A DNA stretch of 64,000 bases from Bifidobacterium sp. N4G05 (GTDB taxonomy: Bacteria; Actinomycetota; Actinomycetes; Actinomycetales; Bifidobacteriaceae), in assembly GCF_002742445.1 (NCBI RefSeq), contig NZ_NJNQ01000006.1:1-64000 (forward strand), given 5' to 3'. Shown piece by piece: positions 16,647 to 26,015 of the stretch (position 1 is the stretch's first letter; every line of letters begins with the position of its first letter). The notes below the pieces were generated by a model, which was not told the DNA's origin, did not search any database, and saw only the letters and a list, made by a program, of their open reading frames with translations. A program made the translations under genes and the position numbers.

Positions 16647-17692
16647 GCCACCGCCTTTTCCTTGTTGCTCGGTCCGTTCTTGAAGACCGAAGCGTTCTTC
16701 CTGGCCATGCGGGCGCGCTGGCGCTCGATCTTGGCCGCCTGCTTCCTTGCCTTCTCCACGCCGTCATCGGCATCCTTGAACACGTACTTGAAGAACAGGT
16801 TCTGCAACAGCGCGCAGATGAGGATGATGATCAGCAGGACGATTGCCATGGCGGATGCCAAGCCGACCTTCTGGCTGGTGTGGGCGAGACGGTCCATGCG
16901 CACGAAGTAGGTGGCGGTGCCGTTGGCGCCGGAGGTGATGACGTACGGGCCTTCGAAGGCGGACAGCGAGCCGGTGATCGAAAGGATGACGTTCAGCACC
17001 AGGATGGTCTTGATGCCCGGCAGGATGATGTGCTTGAACTGCTGCCACTTGTTGGCGCCGTCGATTTCGGCCGCCTCGTACAGCGTCGAATCGATCGACA
17101 TCATGGCGCCGATGAACAGGATCACGTTCTGGCCGAGATAACGCCAGACGGAGGCGCCCACCAGAGACCAGTTGTTAACGCTTTGGTCTTTCAGCCAGTA
17201 TGGCAGGTTGTCGAGTTGGAATCCGCACCATTGGAGCACGGTGTCGAACACGTATCCGCGGGTGTAGAAGAACTTGAAGATGAAGCCGACCGCGATGCCG
17301 TTGATCAGATACGGGAAGAAGTAGATGGCCTTGAACGCGCTGCCGCCACGGACCTTGAACGCCAGCATGGTGGACAGATACAGCGCCAGCGCCACCTGGA
17401 TCAGCGCGCCGACCATGTAGTAGAGGCTCAGCTTCAGGGAGGAAAGCGTGTCGGGACGGGTGAAGACGTCGATGTAGTTCTGGAGGCCGACGAATTGGCG
17501 CGGGCCGATGTACTTCATCTTGTAGAACGAGTAGCCGATCATGGATCCGAACGGCCAGTAAGTGAAGATTACGAGCAGTGCGACCGGAATCGCGGAAAAG
17601 GCGACGATGACGCCCGCCTTACGCCAATCTCGGGGCTGCTTGTTGAATGGAATCTCGGCCTTCTCGGTCGGTTCCACTGCTGCTGCAGTCAT
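16643..17692 (-). CDS. ABC sugar importer permease (MalF/UgpA type)
   Basis: A 349-residue CUT1 permease with six predicted helices and a charged C-terminal tail (VEKARKQAAKIERQRARMARKN). The ATPase-contact EAA loop reads YEAAEIDGANKWQQFKHIILP at about residue 215. It is the first permease of the importer and overlaps the second one by four bases. The upstream solute-binding gene is 141 bp away across a strong hairpin. Start has an AGGGGG-type site just upstream (the plus strand reads ATCCCCCTCTTT). Confidence 0.88.
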   Translation of the reverse strand: MTAAAVEPTEKAEIPFNKQPRDWRKAGVIVAFSAIPVALLVIFTYWPFGSMIGYSFYKMKYIGPRQFVGLQNYIDVFTRPDTLSSLKLSLYYMVGALIQVALALYLSTMLAFKVRGGSAFKAIYFFPYLINGIAVGFIFKFFYTRGYVFDTVLQWCGFQLDNLPYWLKDQSVNNWSLVGASVWRYLGQNVILFIGAMMSIDSTLYEAAEIDGANKWQQFKHIILPGIKTILVLNVILSITGSLSAFEGPYVITSGANGTATYFVRMDRLAHTSQKVGLASAMAIVLLIIILICALLQNLFFKYVFKDADDGVEKARKQAAKIERQRARMARKNASVFKNGPSNKEKAVA

Positions 17693-17744
17693 GATATCCC
17701 CCTCTTTGGGTTGCTTCTCTGCCTAACGAAAAATTGCGATGGAA

Positions 17745-17787
17745 GAGGACTTCGGCTTGGTTCCGCCGAGAACGAGCCGAAGTCCTC
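17745..17787 (-). terminator. Strong hairpin between binding-protein and permease genes
   Basis: GAGGACTTCGGCT pairs perfectly with AGCCGAAGTCCTC. The transcript runs on through TTCCATCGCAATTTTTCG to the permease start. Such a hairpin typically gives an excess of binding protein over permease by partial termination or 3'-end protection. Confidence 0.7.
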
Positions 17788-17833
17788 AGTGATGGATGCG
17801 CGACTTCACGCCGTCACGCCTGGCGTTCCGGAA

Positions 17834-19210
17834 TCACTTGGTGTCGACGCCTTCGGAATCAAGGGCGTCGTTCCACTTCTGGTTCCACTCCTTGACGAGG
17901 TCGTTGTAGGACTCGTCTTTGTTGGCCGCGTGCTCGACGATGCTCTGGACACGGGAGTCGCCGCCGCTGTTGATGTTGAGTTCGGAATCGGAGTTGAGGT
18001 CGTTGAACAGATCCTCCTCGCCGTCAGGAGCCGGTTCGTCGGCGATGAGCTTGACGTTCTTGAAGTCGGAGTAGAGGTCCGGCAGCTTGTCGTCGTCGGC
18101 CGCGATCGAGACGCCGCCTTCGTTGTAGGCGTAGTTGGACTTCTCGGTCAGCCACTTGACGAAGATCATGGCCGCTTCCTGGTTGGTGGTGGAGGAGTTC
18201 TTGTTGATGCCGTACGCGTAGTCAGAAGCGGAGGTGGCGTACTGCTTGCCCTTGACGGAGATCGGGAACGGCATGTAGCCGACGTCCTTGGCGTTGTCGC
18301 CTGCGGACTGGATCTGGGAGACCGCCCAGGAGCCGAGCACCATGGTGGCGATGTCGCCGCTGTTCAGCTTGTTCTTGGAAGTTTCCCAATCGGTGGTGGA
18401 GTAATCGTCCTCGGTCAGGCCATCGGCCACGGCGTCATACAGGATCTTGTAGACGTTGTAGGCGTGGGTGCCGTCACCCGGATCCTTGAACGGGTTCTTG
18501 GTGTGGGTGAAGACGTTGTTCATGTAGTTGGGATCGCCGGTGGCCGTGCCGCCGATGTACGCGTCCCAGGCGCCCATGGTCCAACCAGCCGCGTAGTTGG
18601 TGTACAGCGGAGTGGCCTTGGTCTTCTCCTTGATGGCCTTCAGGTCGGAGATGAATTCCTTCGGGGTGGTCGGCAGCTTGTCGATGCCGGCCTCCTTGAA
18701 GATCCTCTTGTTGTAGACGATGCCGGAGGCGTTGCCGACCGAAGCCACGCCGTAGACCTTCTTCTGGTAGGACTGGTTGACAGCGTACTTGATCTCCTTG
18801 TTCATGTCTCCGAGGGAGCCGTAGGAGATGAAGTAGTTCTGCAGTTCGGCCCTGTCGACCGCCGGAATCATCATGATGTCGCCCCAGTCACCGCCCTGCA
18901 GACGGGTCATGGCGCTGTTGGCATAGTCGCTGTTGGCTTCGACGGTGACCTTGATGTTTGGATAGGTCTTGTTGAATTCGGCGATGTACTGCTTCCAGGT
19001 CGTTCCCGGATAGTCGTTCTTGAGCATATCGGTACGATGGCTGAACAGCTTCAGATTGGCCTTGATGTCCTTGCCGGTCTGACCAAGCTTGATGTCCTTG
19101 TACTGTATGTCGGTGACCTTGGAGGAGCCACTGCCGCTGCCACCGCAGGCCGCCATGCTCACCGCGCAGACAGCCGCGATGCCGGCTGCGACGATCTTCT
19201 TGAGATTCAT
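17834..19210 (-). CDS. Sugar-binding lipoprotein of the ABC importer
   Basis: A 458-residue extracellular solute-binding protein of the CUT1 class. The signal peptide MNLKKIVAAGIAAVCAVSMA ends in the lipobox SMAAC, so it is anchored by a lipidated cysteine at about residue 22, followed by a GGSGSG linker. GDWGDIMMIPA and NASGIVYNKRIFKEAGI are typical of this family. The ATG at 19210 is chosen because AAGGAAGGA precedes it and the signal peptide begins there. First gene of the operon, behind a consensus promoter overlapped by a LacI operator. Ligand likely a beta-mannooligosaccharide. Confidence 0.9.
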   Translation of the reverse strand: MNLKKIVAAGIAAVCAVSMAACGGSGSGSSKVTDIQYKDIKLGQTGKDIKANLKLFSHRTDMLKNDYPGTTWKQYIAEFNKTYPNIKVTVEANSDYANSAMTRLQGGDWGDIMMIPAVDRAELQNYFISYGSLGDMNKEIKYAVNQSYQKKVYGVASVGNASGIVYNKRIFKEAGIDKLPTTPKEFISDLKAIKEKTKATPLYTNYAAGWTMGAWDAYIGGTATGDPNYMNNVFTHTKNPFKDPGDGTHAYNVYKILYDAVADGLTEDDYSTTDWETSKNKLNSGDIATMVLGSWAVSQIQSAGDNAKDVGYMPFPISVKGKQYATSASDYAYGINKNSSTTNQEAAMIFVKWLTEKSNYAYNEGGVSIAADDDKLPDLYSDFKNVKLIADEPAPDGEEDLFNDLNSDSELNINSGGDSRVQSIVEHAANKDESYNDLVKEWNQKWNDALDSEGVDTK

Positions 19211-19330
19211 CTTCCGATCCTTCCTTGTGAATCCTTGTCCATCACTTCCGGAGTCTCGGCACCGATGCTCCATTGGTGATGCCTTTTCATCTCAGGCCTC
19301 TATGCCTGCCTTTGATGAACTGGTAGTTAT

Positions 19331-19367
19331 ACCATAAATGAACCCCTTAAGTTTGTCAAGCGCTTAA
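19331..19367 (-). promoter_or_regulatory. Promoter and operator of the importer operon
   Basis: On the minus strand TTGACA (19354-19359), a 17-base spacer and TATGGT (19331-19336) form a near-consensus promoter. The operator variant TCAAGCGCTTAA (19356-19367) overlaps the -35 box. Confidence 0.78.
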
Positions 19368-19546
19368 GTTGCGCTCCGCGCCCTCGCCGCACAGCCGCAG
19401 TGCCGTCGCAACCCTATGGTCAACCCGCTTCAAATACAGAAAACACCAATCGTTTCAATACATCGAAGCGGTTTGATGTCCATCCCCCACAACCCGCGAC
19501 CGTTCACGTTAAGAGGGTTAATGTAAATTTTTTTACCGGAGTGTCG

Positions 19547-19558
19547 TTAAGCGCTTAA
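19547..19558. promoter_or_regulatory. Distal LacI operator
   Basis: A perfect TTAAGCGCTTAA palindrome 191 bp upstream of the operator that overlaps the importer promoter, with no other gene start to serve. It may allow repressor looping. The 19380-19540 stretch between has no gene. Confidence 0.6.
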
Positions 19559-19610
19559 GCATACGTATGCAAAATCCTGCAGCAGCGAAAAACGGCGGAA
19601 TCGCAACGAA

Positions 19611-19649
19611 AACGGCGTGCCACGCCATGAATGGACGCGGCACGCCGTT
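19611..19649 (-). terminator. Terminator of the GH1 gene
   Basis: ACGGCGTGCC and GGCACGCCGT form a 10-bp stem just after the GH1 stop codon. On the minus strand it is followed by TTTTCGTTGCG. Confidence 0.7.
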
Positions 19650-19683
19650 CATGGAACAACGCGCGACGGCGATCGCCGGACGC

Positions 19684-21054
19684 TCAGCCCTTGCGGGAAG
19701 CCAGGAAATCGCGGTACCACATGAAGCTGTCCTTCGGGATGCGCTCCTGCGTGGCGTAGTCGACGTATGTGATGCCGAATCGCTTGGCATAGCCGAAATA
19801 CCATTCGAAATTGTCAAGCAGCGACCACACGAAATAGCCGGTCAGCGGCACGCCTTCGTCGATGGCGCGCTTCGCCGCGGCGAAATGACGCTTGAGATAG
19901 TCGATGCGGTCCGGATCATGCACCGATTTCGTGCCGTCCTCGTTCACCGTCAGCTGGTCCTTGCAGGCCATGCCGTTCTCGGTGACCACCAGATCGACCT
20001 CCGGATAGTTGTCGTGCACGCGCACCAGCAGGTCATGCAGGCCGTCCGGATCGATGTTCCAGCCCATGTCGGTGTGCGGGCCCTCGGTGGGCAGCCAGTC
20101 CACGTCGGACGCTCCAGGGGCGGTGGACGCCTCGGTGCTTTGCGGGAACTGCGGACGGTCGGACATGGCCACCCGGTTGGTGGAATAGTAGTTGATGCCC
20201 AACACGTCGATCGGCTGGTGGATGAGCTCGAGGTCTCCGGACTGGATGAAGTCCCAGTCGCAGATGCCCTTGGTGATGGAGAACAGTTCGTCCGGGTAAC
20301 GGCCGCGCAGCATCGGGTCGAGGAAAGCGCGGTTGGAGATCAGGTCGAGGCGATGGCAGGCGTCGGCGTCGCCACGGTTGAACTGCAGATTCAACGTGAC
20401 CGAACACTTGGCCTTGTCCCCCACTTCGGCGCGGACGGCCTGCGTCATCAGACCATGCGCCAGATTCAGGTGGTGGACCGCCGGGAAGGCGCCGGGGCCG
20501 AGGCCCAGGCCCGGCGCGTGCTCCTTGGCTCCGTAGCTCAGGTAGGACGAACACCACGGCTCGTTCAGCGTGGTCCAGGTGTCGACGCGGTCGCCGAGGC
20601 GCTTGGCCACGATACCCGCGTAGTCGGCGAGCGCATAGGCGGTTCTGCGGTTCAGCCAGCCGCCCTCGTCGCCGAGGTATTGCGGCAAATCCCAGTGGTA
20701 CAGCGTCACGACCGGCTTGATGCCGGCCTCCAGCAGGGCGTCCACGACGCCTTCGTAGAAGTCGAGGCCTTTTTCGTTGGGCACGCCATCAGGCGTCGAT
20801 ATGATGCGGGGCACGGCGATCGAGAAGCGGTAGGCGTCCACGCCGAGGTCCTTGAGCAGCGCGAGGTCCTCGCGCCAACGATGGTAGGAATCGGTGGCCA
20901 CATCGCCGGTGTCGCCGGCGAGGGTGGCTCCCGGCGTATGGCTGAAGGTGTCCCAGATGGAGGGGCAACGGCCATCCTCGGTCACCGCGCCTTCGATCTG
21001 ATAGGCCGCTGTGGCCGTGCCGAATGTGAAATCTTGTGGAAAAGTTAGCGTCAT
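19684..21054 (-). CDS. GH1 beta-glucosidase / beta-glycosidase
   Basis: A 456-residue cytoplasmic retaining glycosidase. FPQDFTFGTATAAYQIEGA is the GH1 N-terminal signature. TWTTLNEPWC carries the acid/base glutamate near residue 165, and VVTENGMA carries the nucleophile near residue 358. In the mannan context it probably removes glucose from glucomannan-derived oligosaccharides, but beta-galactosidase or beta-mannosidase activity is possible in GH1. AAAGGA lies eight bases before the ATG. A degenerate operator (GAAGCGGTTAAG) just upstream places it in the LacI regulon. Confidence 0.88.
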   Translation of the reverse strand: MTLTFPQDFTFGTATAAYQIEGAVTEDGRCPSIWDTFSHTPGATLAGDTGDVATDSYHRWREDLALLKDLGVDAYRFSIAVPRIISTPDGVPNEKGLDFYEGVVDALLEAGIKPVVTLYHWDLPQYLGDEGGWLNRRTAYALADYAGIVAKRLGDRVDTWTTLNEPWCSSYLSYGAKEHAPGLGLGPGAFPAVHHLNLAHGLMTQAVRAEVGDKAKCSVTLNLQFNRGDADACHRLDLISNRAFLDPMLRGRYPDELFSITKGICDWDFIQSGDLELIHQPIDVLGINYYSTNRVAMSDRPQFPQSTEASTAPGASDVDWLPTEGPHTDMGWNIDPDGLHDLLVRVHDNYPEVDLVVTENGMACKDQLTVNEDGTKSVHDPDRIDYLKRHFAAAKRAIDEGVPLTGYFVWSLLDNFEWYFGYAKRFGITYVDYATQERIPKDSFMWYRDFLASRKG

Positions 21055-21065
21055 TGCGTGTCCTT

Positions 21066-21079
21066 TACTGAAGCGGTTA
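21066..21079. promoter_or_regulatory. Degenerate LacI-type operator
   Basis: TGAAGCGGTTAAGA resembles TTAAGCGCTTAA with two changes. It lies just upstream of the GH1 start (-) and ~100 bp before the divergent esterase (+), so it could control both. Confidence 0.5.
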
Positions 21080-21178
21080 AGATATTGAGGAGGTTAACCG
21101 ATGTCATAGACTGTTTGCAAACGACACGCCCCGTTCCGCGGAGCGGGAGACACCATCGATTCGTTCCAAGGAAGGGCC

Positions 21179-22345
21179 ATGAACACCACCACCCAAGCAT
21201 CGCGATTCATTCCAATCACCAATCCGGACCTTCGGTTCATGGGGCGCATCGACCGCACCCCCGCCGACCATCAGACCTGGGCGTTCCCCTACACGCAGGT
21301 ATCGTTCCGTTGCACCGGCACCAGCATCGGCGTGCGCCTCGTCAACCATTGGGGGTACGGCGACGCGTATCTCGGCGCCATCATCGACGGCATGCAGGTC
21401 AAGGCGCGCGTGCCCATCGACGGCGCGCATGACGGCATCAGCATGGAAAACGGCTATCCAAGCCGCGTGGAACCGACCGGACAGCAGGACGACGGACCGC
21501 GCCATCCGGTCGACGTGGCAATCGCCGCCGATCTGCCGAACATCGAACATGAAGTGACGATCTTCAAACGGCAGGACGAAGGCAACAATCGTTTTGACGT
21601 GTATGGCATTCTGCTGGACGAGAGAGCGAAGCTCATGCCGACGGCGACGCCGCTGCCGGAGCGCCGCATCGAAGTGTACGGCGATTCCGTAACGTGCGGC
21701 GAGCGCTGCGAAGCGGCCTGCTACGTGGGACAGGCCGATCCGGAGGTGGATCTGAGCCCGTACAGCAACGCTTGGTATTCGTACGCCGCCATCACCGCAC
21801 GCAATCTCGGCGCGCAGGCGCACTTGGTCTCGCAGGGCGGCACGACCCTGCTGGACGGCATCGGCTGGTTCCACGCGCCGGACTACATCGGCATGGAAAG
21901 CATCTGGGACAAATCCGTCTACAACACGCAGCTGGGCGGCACGTCCCCTTGGGATTTCGCGCAATACACGCCGCATGTCGTCGTGGTCGCGCTGGGTCAG
22001 AACGATGCGCATCCCCGCGATTTCATGGCGGACGACTATGACGGCGAGGAAGCCACGCATTGGCGGGCCCGGTACGTCGATTTCGTGCACGCGCTGCGCG
22101 GAAAATATCCGCATGCGCTGATCGTGCTCGCCACCACCGTGCTCATCCACGACCCGTCCTGGGATCGCGCGATCGACGAGGTGTGCCATACGGTCAACGA
22201 CGAAGGCGACGACCGCGTACAGCACTTCCTGTACTCGCGCAACGCGGCGGCCACACCCGGCCATCCGCGCGTGGCGGAACAGCAGGAAATGGCCGACGAG
22301 CTGACCGCGTATCTGGAGTCCTTCGGCCCCGATCTGTGGAAGTGA
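21179..22345 (+). CDS. CE2-type acetyl-esterase (SGNH hydrolase)
   Basis: A 388-residue two-domain esterase. The N-terminal ~115 residues form a jelly-roll-like domain (FMGRIDRTPADHQTWAFPYT, VSFRCTGTSIGVRLVN) typical of carbohydrate esterase family 2. The SGNH domain starts at EVYGDSVTCGERCEA, with the nucleophile serine near residue 171; GQNDAHPRDFM follows, and the C-terminal GHPRVAEQQEMA supplies the expected histidine. No signal peptide, so it would deacetylate imported, acetylated glucomannan fragments. AAGGAAGGG precedes the ATG. Divergent from GH1. Confidence 0.8.
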   Translation: MNTTTQASRFIPITNPDLRFMGRIDRTPADHQTWAFPYTQVSFRCTGTSIGVRLVNHWGYGDAYLGAIIDGMQVKARVPIDGAHDGISMENGYPSRVEPTGQQDDGPRHPVDVAIAADLPNIEHEVTIFKRQDEGNNRFDVYGILLDERAKLMPTATPLPERRIEVYGDSVTCGERCEAACYVGQADPEVDLSPYSNAWYSYAAITARNLGAQAHLVSQGGTTLLDGIGWFHAPDYIGMESIWDKSVYNTQLGGTSPWDFAQYTPHVVVVALGQNDAHPRDFMADDYDGEEATHWRARYVDFVHALRGKYPHALIVLATTVLIHDPSWDRAIDEVCHTVNDEGDDRVQHFLYSRNAAATPGHPRVAEQQEMADELTAYLESFGPDLWK

Positions 22346-22407
22346 CCTCGAGGCGGCCCTCATAGCGGCCTCGGAACGACTCCAACAACCACAACAACCC
22401 CATAGCG

Positions 22408-22446
22408 AAACCGGCCGCCCCTCGAATCGAAGGGACGGCCGGTTTT
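22408..22446. terminator. Bidirectional terminator
   Basis: GAAACCGGCCGCCCCT and AGGGACGGCCGGTTTTC flank a CGAATCGA loop. It lies between the convergent CE2 (+) and acetylesterase (-) genes. Confidence 0.85.
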
Positions 22447-22494
22447 CCATATCGTCACTCGGTTATCATCACCTGGTGGCGTCACGCCACGGCA

Positions 22495-24315
22495 TCACTC
22501 ACCGTCGTCATTCGACGCCGTGTGATCCGTCAGATCAAGCCGGAACGGCTGGGCGGGCAATCCATCGCTGTTGAACAGCGGAGCCGGCCCCCAGCTGCAC
22601 CATGCGTACCGCATCGACATCGGTTCCGGCACATCCGGACATGCCAGCGTGATCGTGCCGATGCTGCGGCTGTTGACGGGAATGCCGAATTCGGTGGCGT
22701 TGTAATCGACCACGTTCACCTTGGAATTGACGAGGTCGTCGATATCGCAATCCACGAAAATCGCCGCGGTGACCGGATGGAACACGCCGTCCGCGCCCGC
22801 AAGCTCGAAACCGGAGCTCTCCGGCGAACGCACCAGCGAAGGCGGCTCCGCATCGGAGCCCTGATTCCTGCTGCCGGGCGTGGTGCCGTCGAAATGCAGG
22901 CCGTGCGCGTAACGGAAGAACAGCCGTACGCGGCCGTTCGGATCGCAACGGAAGCCCAACACCGTCGGCCCGTACACGGGAATGCGGGACATGCCGTAAA
23001 CCTGCCTCAACGCGCAATCGGCGAGCCGTTCGCCCGGAGTGCGCTTGTCGACGGGATGGATGTTGTCGTACTCGCCACAATCGATGGTGCAGATGACGTA
23101 CACGTTGTCGATGGACTGCGCCGCGTCCCATTGGGCCTCGCGCAGCACCGGCCACAGCATCGGATCGCCTTCGGTCTCGTCCACCTTCTTGTCGATCCAT
23201 TGCGGAAGCTGCACGATGAGGAACGGCAGGTTCTCGCTCCAGATGGCGCGCCACTCGCCGATCAGCATGCCCAGCAGCTCACGGTAGGACCCACAATACG
23301 GTTCGTCCTCCTCGCCTTGGTACCACAGGAAACCAGCCAGCGAGTATGGCGCGATGCGTTCCAGCATGGCGCGGAACGGTCCGGTCGGACGGTACTGCGA
23401 CGTCGGCGTGACCGGCGGCGGCCACGGGCATGCGCCGTACTGTTCGTTCAGCGTATCCCACGTCACGTCGGGATCGGCCTCCTTGGCGGCCGCGATATTC
23501 GCGTTCCAAGCATCGAATCTCGTCTGCCATTCGTCGGTTTCCAGCTTGAACTGCTCCTGCGTCTTGCCGGCGATCGCACGCTCGTACCGGGTGAGATAGC
23601 CACGTCCTGCCTCGCTGGAATTCAACGCGTCCTCGCTCATCCAGCACGTGATCGACGTGCCGCCGATATAGCAGTCCACGATGCCGATCGGCAGATCGGG
23701 GTCGAGTTCGGAGCGCAGCTTGTGCGCGAAATAATAGGCGACGGCGCTCATCACACCGCTGTTTTCCGGCGATGATTCCTGCCAGCTCGCCGCGTTCTCC
23801 GCATTGCGGTTGATGACGCCGGTTTTCGGCACGTTGTAGAAACGCAGCAGCGGATCGGCGCAATTCTCAAGGGCCGCTTCGGCGTTCTCGCTGTTGCGCA
23901 GCTCAAGTTCCATATTGCTTTGGCCGCCGGCAAGCCACACCTCGCCGATCAGCACGTCCTCGAATTCGAGGAAATCGTTGCCCGCGGTGACGCGGAGCGT
24001 GTACGGACCGCCCTCCGGCTGCGCGGGAAGCATCACGCGCCACGGCGAAAGACCGTCCTTGAGATCCTTCGAAGCGTACGCGTGGGCCTGCGCGACCATC
24101 GACCCGTCGAAATCGCGAATCTGCGCGACGACTTCCATACCTGCGCAATCGGCATCCAACGCACCGAACACGGCGTTGGGCTTGTTGCGCTGCAATACCA
24201 TATGCGAGGCGAAAATCGCCGCCACATGCAACACACCGGCCGAGCTACGTTCCTCGACCTCATCGGCTTCCGCAGTCAGTTCAGATCCCGGCGCGGGACC
24301 AGTCGCAGCAACCAT
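22495..24315 (-). CDS. Sialate O-acetylesterase-like (SASA domain) esterase
   Basis: A 606-residue SGNH-type esterase. AAIFASHMVLQRNK opens the family's N-terminal beta domain. VWLAGGQSNMELELRNS holds the nucleophile serine, GFLWYQGEEDEPY is the characteristic YQGE block, and EYDNIHPVDKRTPGERLAD holds the catalytic histidine. Members act on acetylated sialic acid or on acetylated hemicellulose; next to CE2 and mannan genes, a mannan acetylesterase is the better guess. No signal peptide. AGGAAGAG precedes the ATG. It ends in a terminator shared with CE2. Confidence 0.82.
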   Translation of the reverse strand: MVAATGPAPGSELTAEADEVEERSSAGVLHVAAIFASHMVLQRNKPNAVFGALDADCAGMEVVAQIRDFDGSMVAQAHAYASKDLKDGLSPWRVMLPAQPEGGPYTLRVTAGNDFLEFEDVLIGEVWLAGGQSNMELELRNSENAEAALENCADPLLRFYNVPKTGVINRNAENAASWQESSPENSGVMSAVAYYFAHKLRSELDPDLPIGIVDCYIGGTSITCWMSEDALNSSEAGRGYLTRYERAIAGKTQEQFKLETDEWQTRFDAWNANIAAAKEADPDVTWDTLNEQYGACPWPPPVTPTSQYRPTGPFRAMLERIAPYSLAGFLWYQGEEDEPYCGSYRELLGMLIGEWRAIWSENLPFLIVQLPQWIDKKVDETEGDPMLWPVLREAQWDAAQSIDNVYVICTIDCGEYDNIHPVDKRTPGERLADCALRQVYGMSRIPVYGPTVLGFRCDPNGRVRLFFRYAHGLHFDGTTPGSRNQGSDAEPPSLVRSPESSGFELAGADGVFHPVTAAIFVDCDIDDLVNSKVNVVDYNATEFGIPVNSRSIGTITLACPDVPEPMSMRYAWCSWGPAPLFNSDGLPAQPFRLDLTDHTASNDDGE

Positions 24316-24590
24316 GGCATCTCTTCCTACTAGAAATTACGACATGCCTATCCTATGCCATTCCCGGCCGAGGATACGCGAATCCATCATCCAGTGAGCA
24401 GTGGATTTTTTACGGTTTCGCGGCTCACTTTGTGGACTGGATACGTGTCAAGGCACCGCCTCCGGTAGGATAGACCGCAGTTTGCAGGACAAAATCCATG
24501 CACGAAACCACGAATTTCATCTGCGAATGGTAGAAACCCGAACGCTTTCCAAGCGTTCACCCCACTACACAAAAAGGAGTGCCAAGTACA
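24316..24590. other. Upstream region of ilvC1
   Basis: No gene seen. Contains a long-loop inverted repeat GTGAGC/GCTCAC (about 24393-24426) and a tight hairpin GAACGCTT-TCC-AAGCGTTC (about 24539-24557) close to the ribosome site AAAAAGGAG. The hairpin could act in leader control of ilvC1; no leader peptide rich in branched-chain codons was found. Confidence 0.5.
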
Positions 24591-25631
24591 ATGGCTGCAC
24601 AAATCTGGTATGAGAACGACGGCGATCTCTCGGTCCTCGAAGGCAAGAAGGTTGCCATCATCGGTTACGGTTCCCAGGGCCACGCCCATGCGCTGAACCT
24701 GCGCGATTCCGGCGTCGACGTCGTCGTCGGCCTGCGCCCGACCTCCAAGTCTGTCGAGCACGCCAAGGAGCAGGGTCTGGAAGTCAAGTCCGTTCCGGAA
24801 GCCGCCGCTGAAGCCGACATCATCATGATTCTGGCTCCGGATCAGTATCAGCGCACCATCTGGGCCAACGATATTGAGCCGAACATCAAGCCGGGAGCTG
24901 CTGTCGCCTTCGCTCATGGCTTCAACATCCACTACGGCTACATCAAGCCGACCGAGGACCACCCGGTCTTCATGGTCGCCCCGAAGGGCCCGGGCCACAT
25001 CGTGCGTCGTGAGTACGCCAACGGCCGTGGCGTCCCGGTCGTCGTGGCTGTCGAACAGGATCCGCGCGGCGACGCTTGGGACATCACCCTGGCTTACGCC
25101 AAGGCTCTGGGCGCCCTGCGCGCAGGTGCCATCAAGACCACTTTCACCGAAGAGACCGAGACCGATCTGTTCGGCGAGCAGAACGTGCTCATGGGCGGCG
25201 TGAACAAGCTCGTTGAAATGGGATTCGAAGTCCTCACCGATGCCGGTTACCAGCCTGAAATCGCCTACTTCGAGGTCTGCCACGAGTTGAAGATGCTCGT
25301 CGACCTCATGAACGAGGGTGGTCTGAACAAGGCCCGCTGGTCCTGCTCCGACACCGCCCAGTATGGCGACTACACCAATACCTGCATCGATGAGCACGTA
25401 CGTGAGCGCATGCAGTACCACCTGCAGCGCATCCAGGACGGCTCCTTCGCCAAGGAGTTCATCGAGGATCAGGACGCTGGCGCTCCGAAGTTCAAGGCCC
25501 TGCAGGAAGAGTACGGCAACGTCCGCATCGAGACCGTCGGCCCGAAGCTGCGCGCCATGTTCTCCTGGAACAACGGCAAGGATGATGACGCCGACATGGC
25601 CACCTTCACCGGCAAGATCGCCCGCGGCTGA
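24591..25631 (+). CDS. ilvC: Ketol-acid reductoisomerase, copy 1
   Basis: A 346-residue class I ketol-acid reductoisomerase, the NADPH- and Mg2+-dependent second step of valine, isoleucine and leucine synthesis. [22 protein letters not shown] is the Rossmann nucleotide site near residue 20. [11 protein letters not shown] and [13 protein letters not shown] belong to the active site, and the C-terminal knotted domain has [10 protein letters not shown] and [10 protein letters not shown] with the metal-binding acids. The ATG at 24591 is the family start. It is monocistronic. A convergent paralogue lies 460 bp downstream. Confidence 0.95.
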   Translation: MAAQIWYENDGDLSVLEGKKVAIIGYGSQGHAHALNLRDSGVDVVVGLRPTSKSVEHAKEQGLEVKSVPEAAAEADIIMILAPDQYQRTIWANDIEPNIKPGAAVAFAHGFNIHYGYIKPTEDHPVFMVAPKGPGHIVRREYANGRGVPVVVAVEQDPRGDAWDITLAYAKALGALRAGAIKTTFTEETETDLFGEQNVLMGGVNKLVEMGFEVLTDAGYQPEIAYFEVCHELKMLVDLMNEGGLNKARWSCSDTAQYGDYTNTCIDEHVRERMQYHLQRIQDGSFAKEFIEDQDAGAPKFKALQEEYGNVRIETVGPKLRAMFSWNNGKDDDADMATFTGKIARG

Positions 25632-25646
25632 GTGACTTAGGGCTTC

Positions 25647-25713
25647 GCTTGATCGGGATTCCGATCAAGCGGCCTCGGTCCATCGGAATCCGGTCAATTG
25701 GTCCCGATGGACC
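25647..25713 (+). terminator. Two tandem hairpins after ilvC1
   Basis: GCTTGATCGG-GATT-CCGATCAAGC (25647-25670) is followed by GGTCCATCGG...CCGATGGACC (25677-25713). Neither has a strong U-run; together they probably end the ilvC1 message. The remainder up to 26015 shows no gene. Confidence 0.6.
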
Positions 25714-26015
25714 GGATCGCAAGCCTCAATTACCAATGGAAGGCCGTCGCCCGTTTGTGGGTGTCGGTCTTCCTCTATTTTCAGAGGATTTCACGGTTTT
25801 GAGGTTTCAAGGTTCCGAGATTCCAGAACCACGGTTCCAACGAATAACCCCGTACTCGAAAAAATGCGATCCTCACCACCAATCACCAGCCAACACAGGA
25901 AAGGGGGGTACCGAATCGACAGAAACCAGAAGAAATCATACCCCCATACACGAAAAACCCGATTCATCGCGCCGAACACCTGTCAGCGCGGCAAAAGGAG
26001 CCAACACAACGCAAA

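Noticed and set aside
24401-24613. Leader peptide before ilvC1
   Set aside because: The short frames here (for example an ATG near 24497) lack runs of Ile, Leu or Val codons and have no convincing ribosome site.
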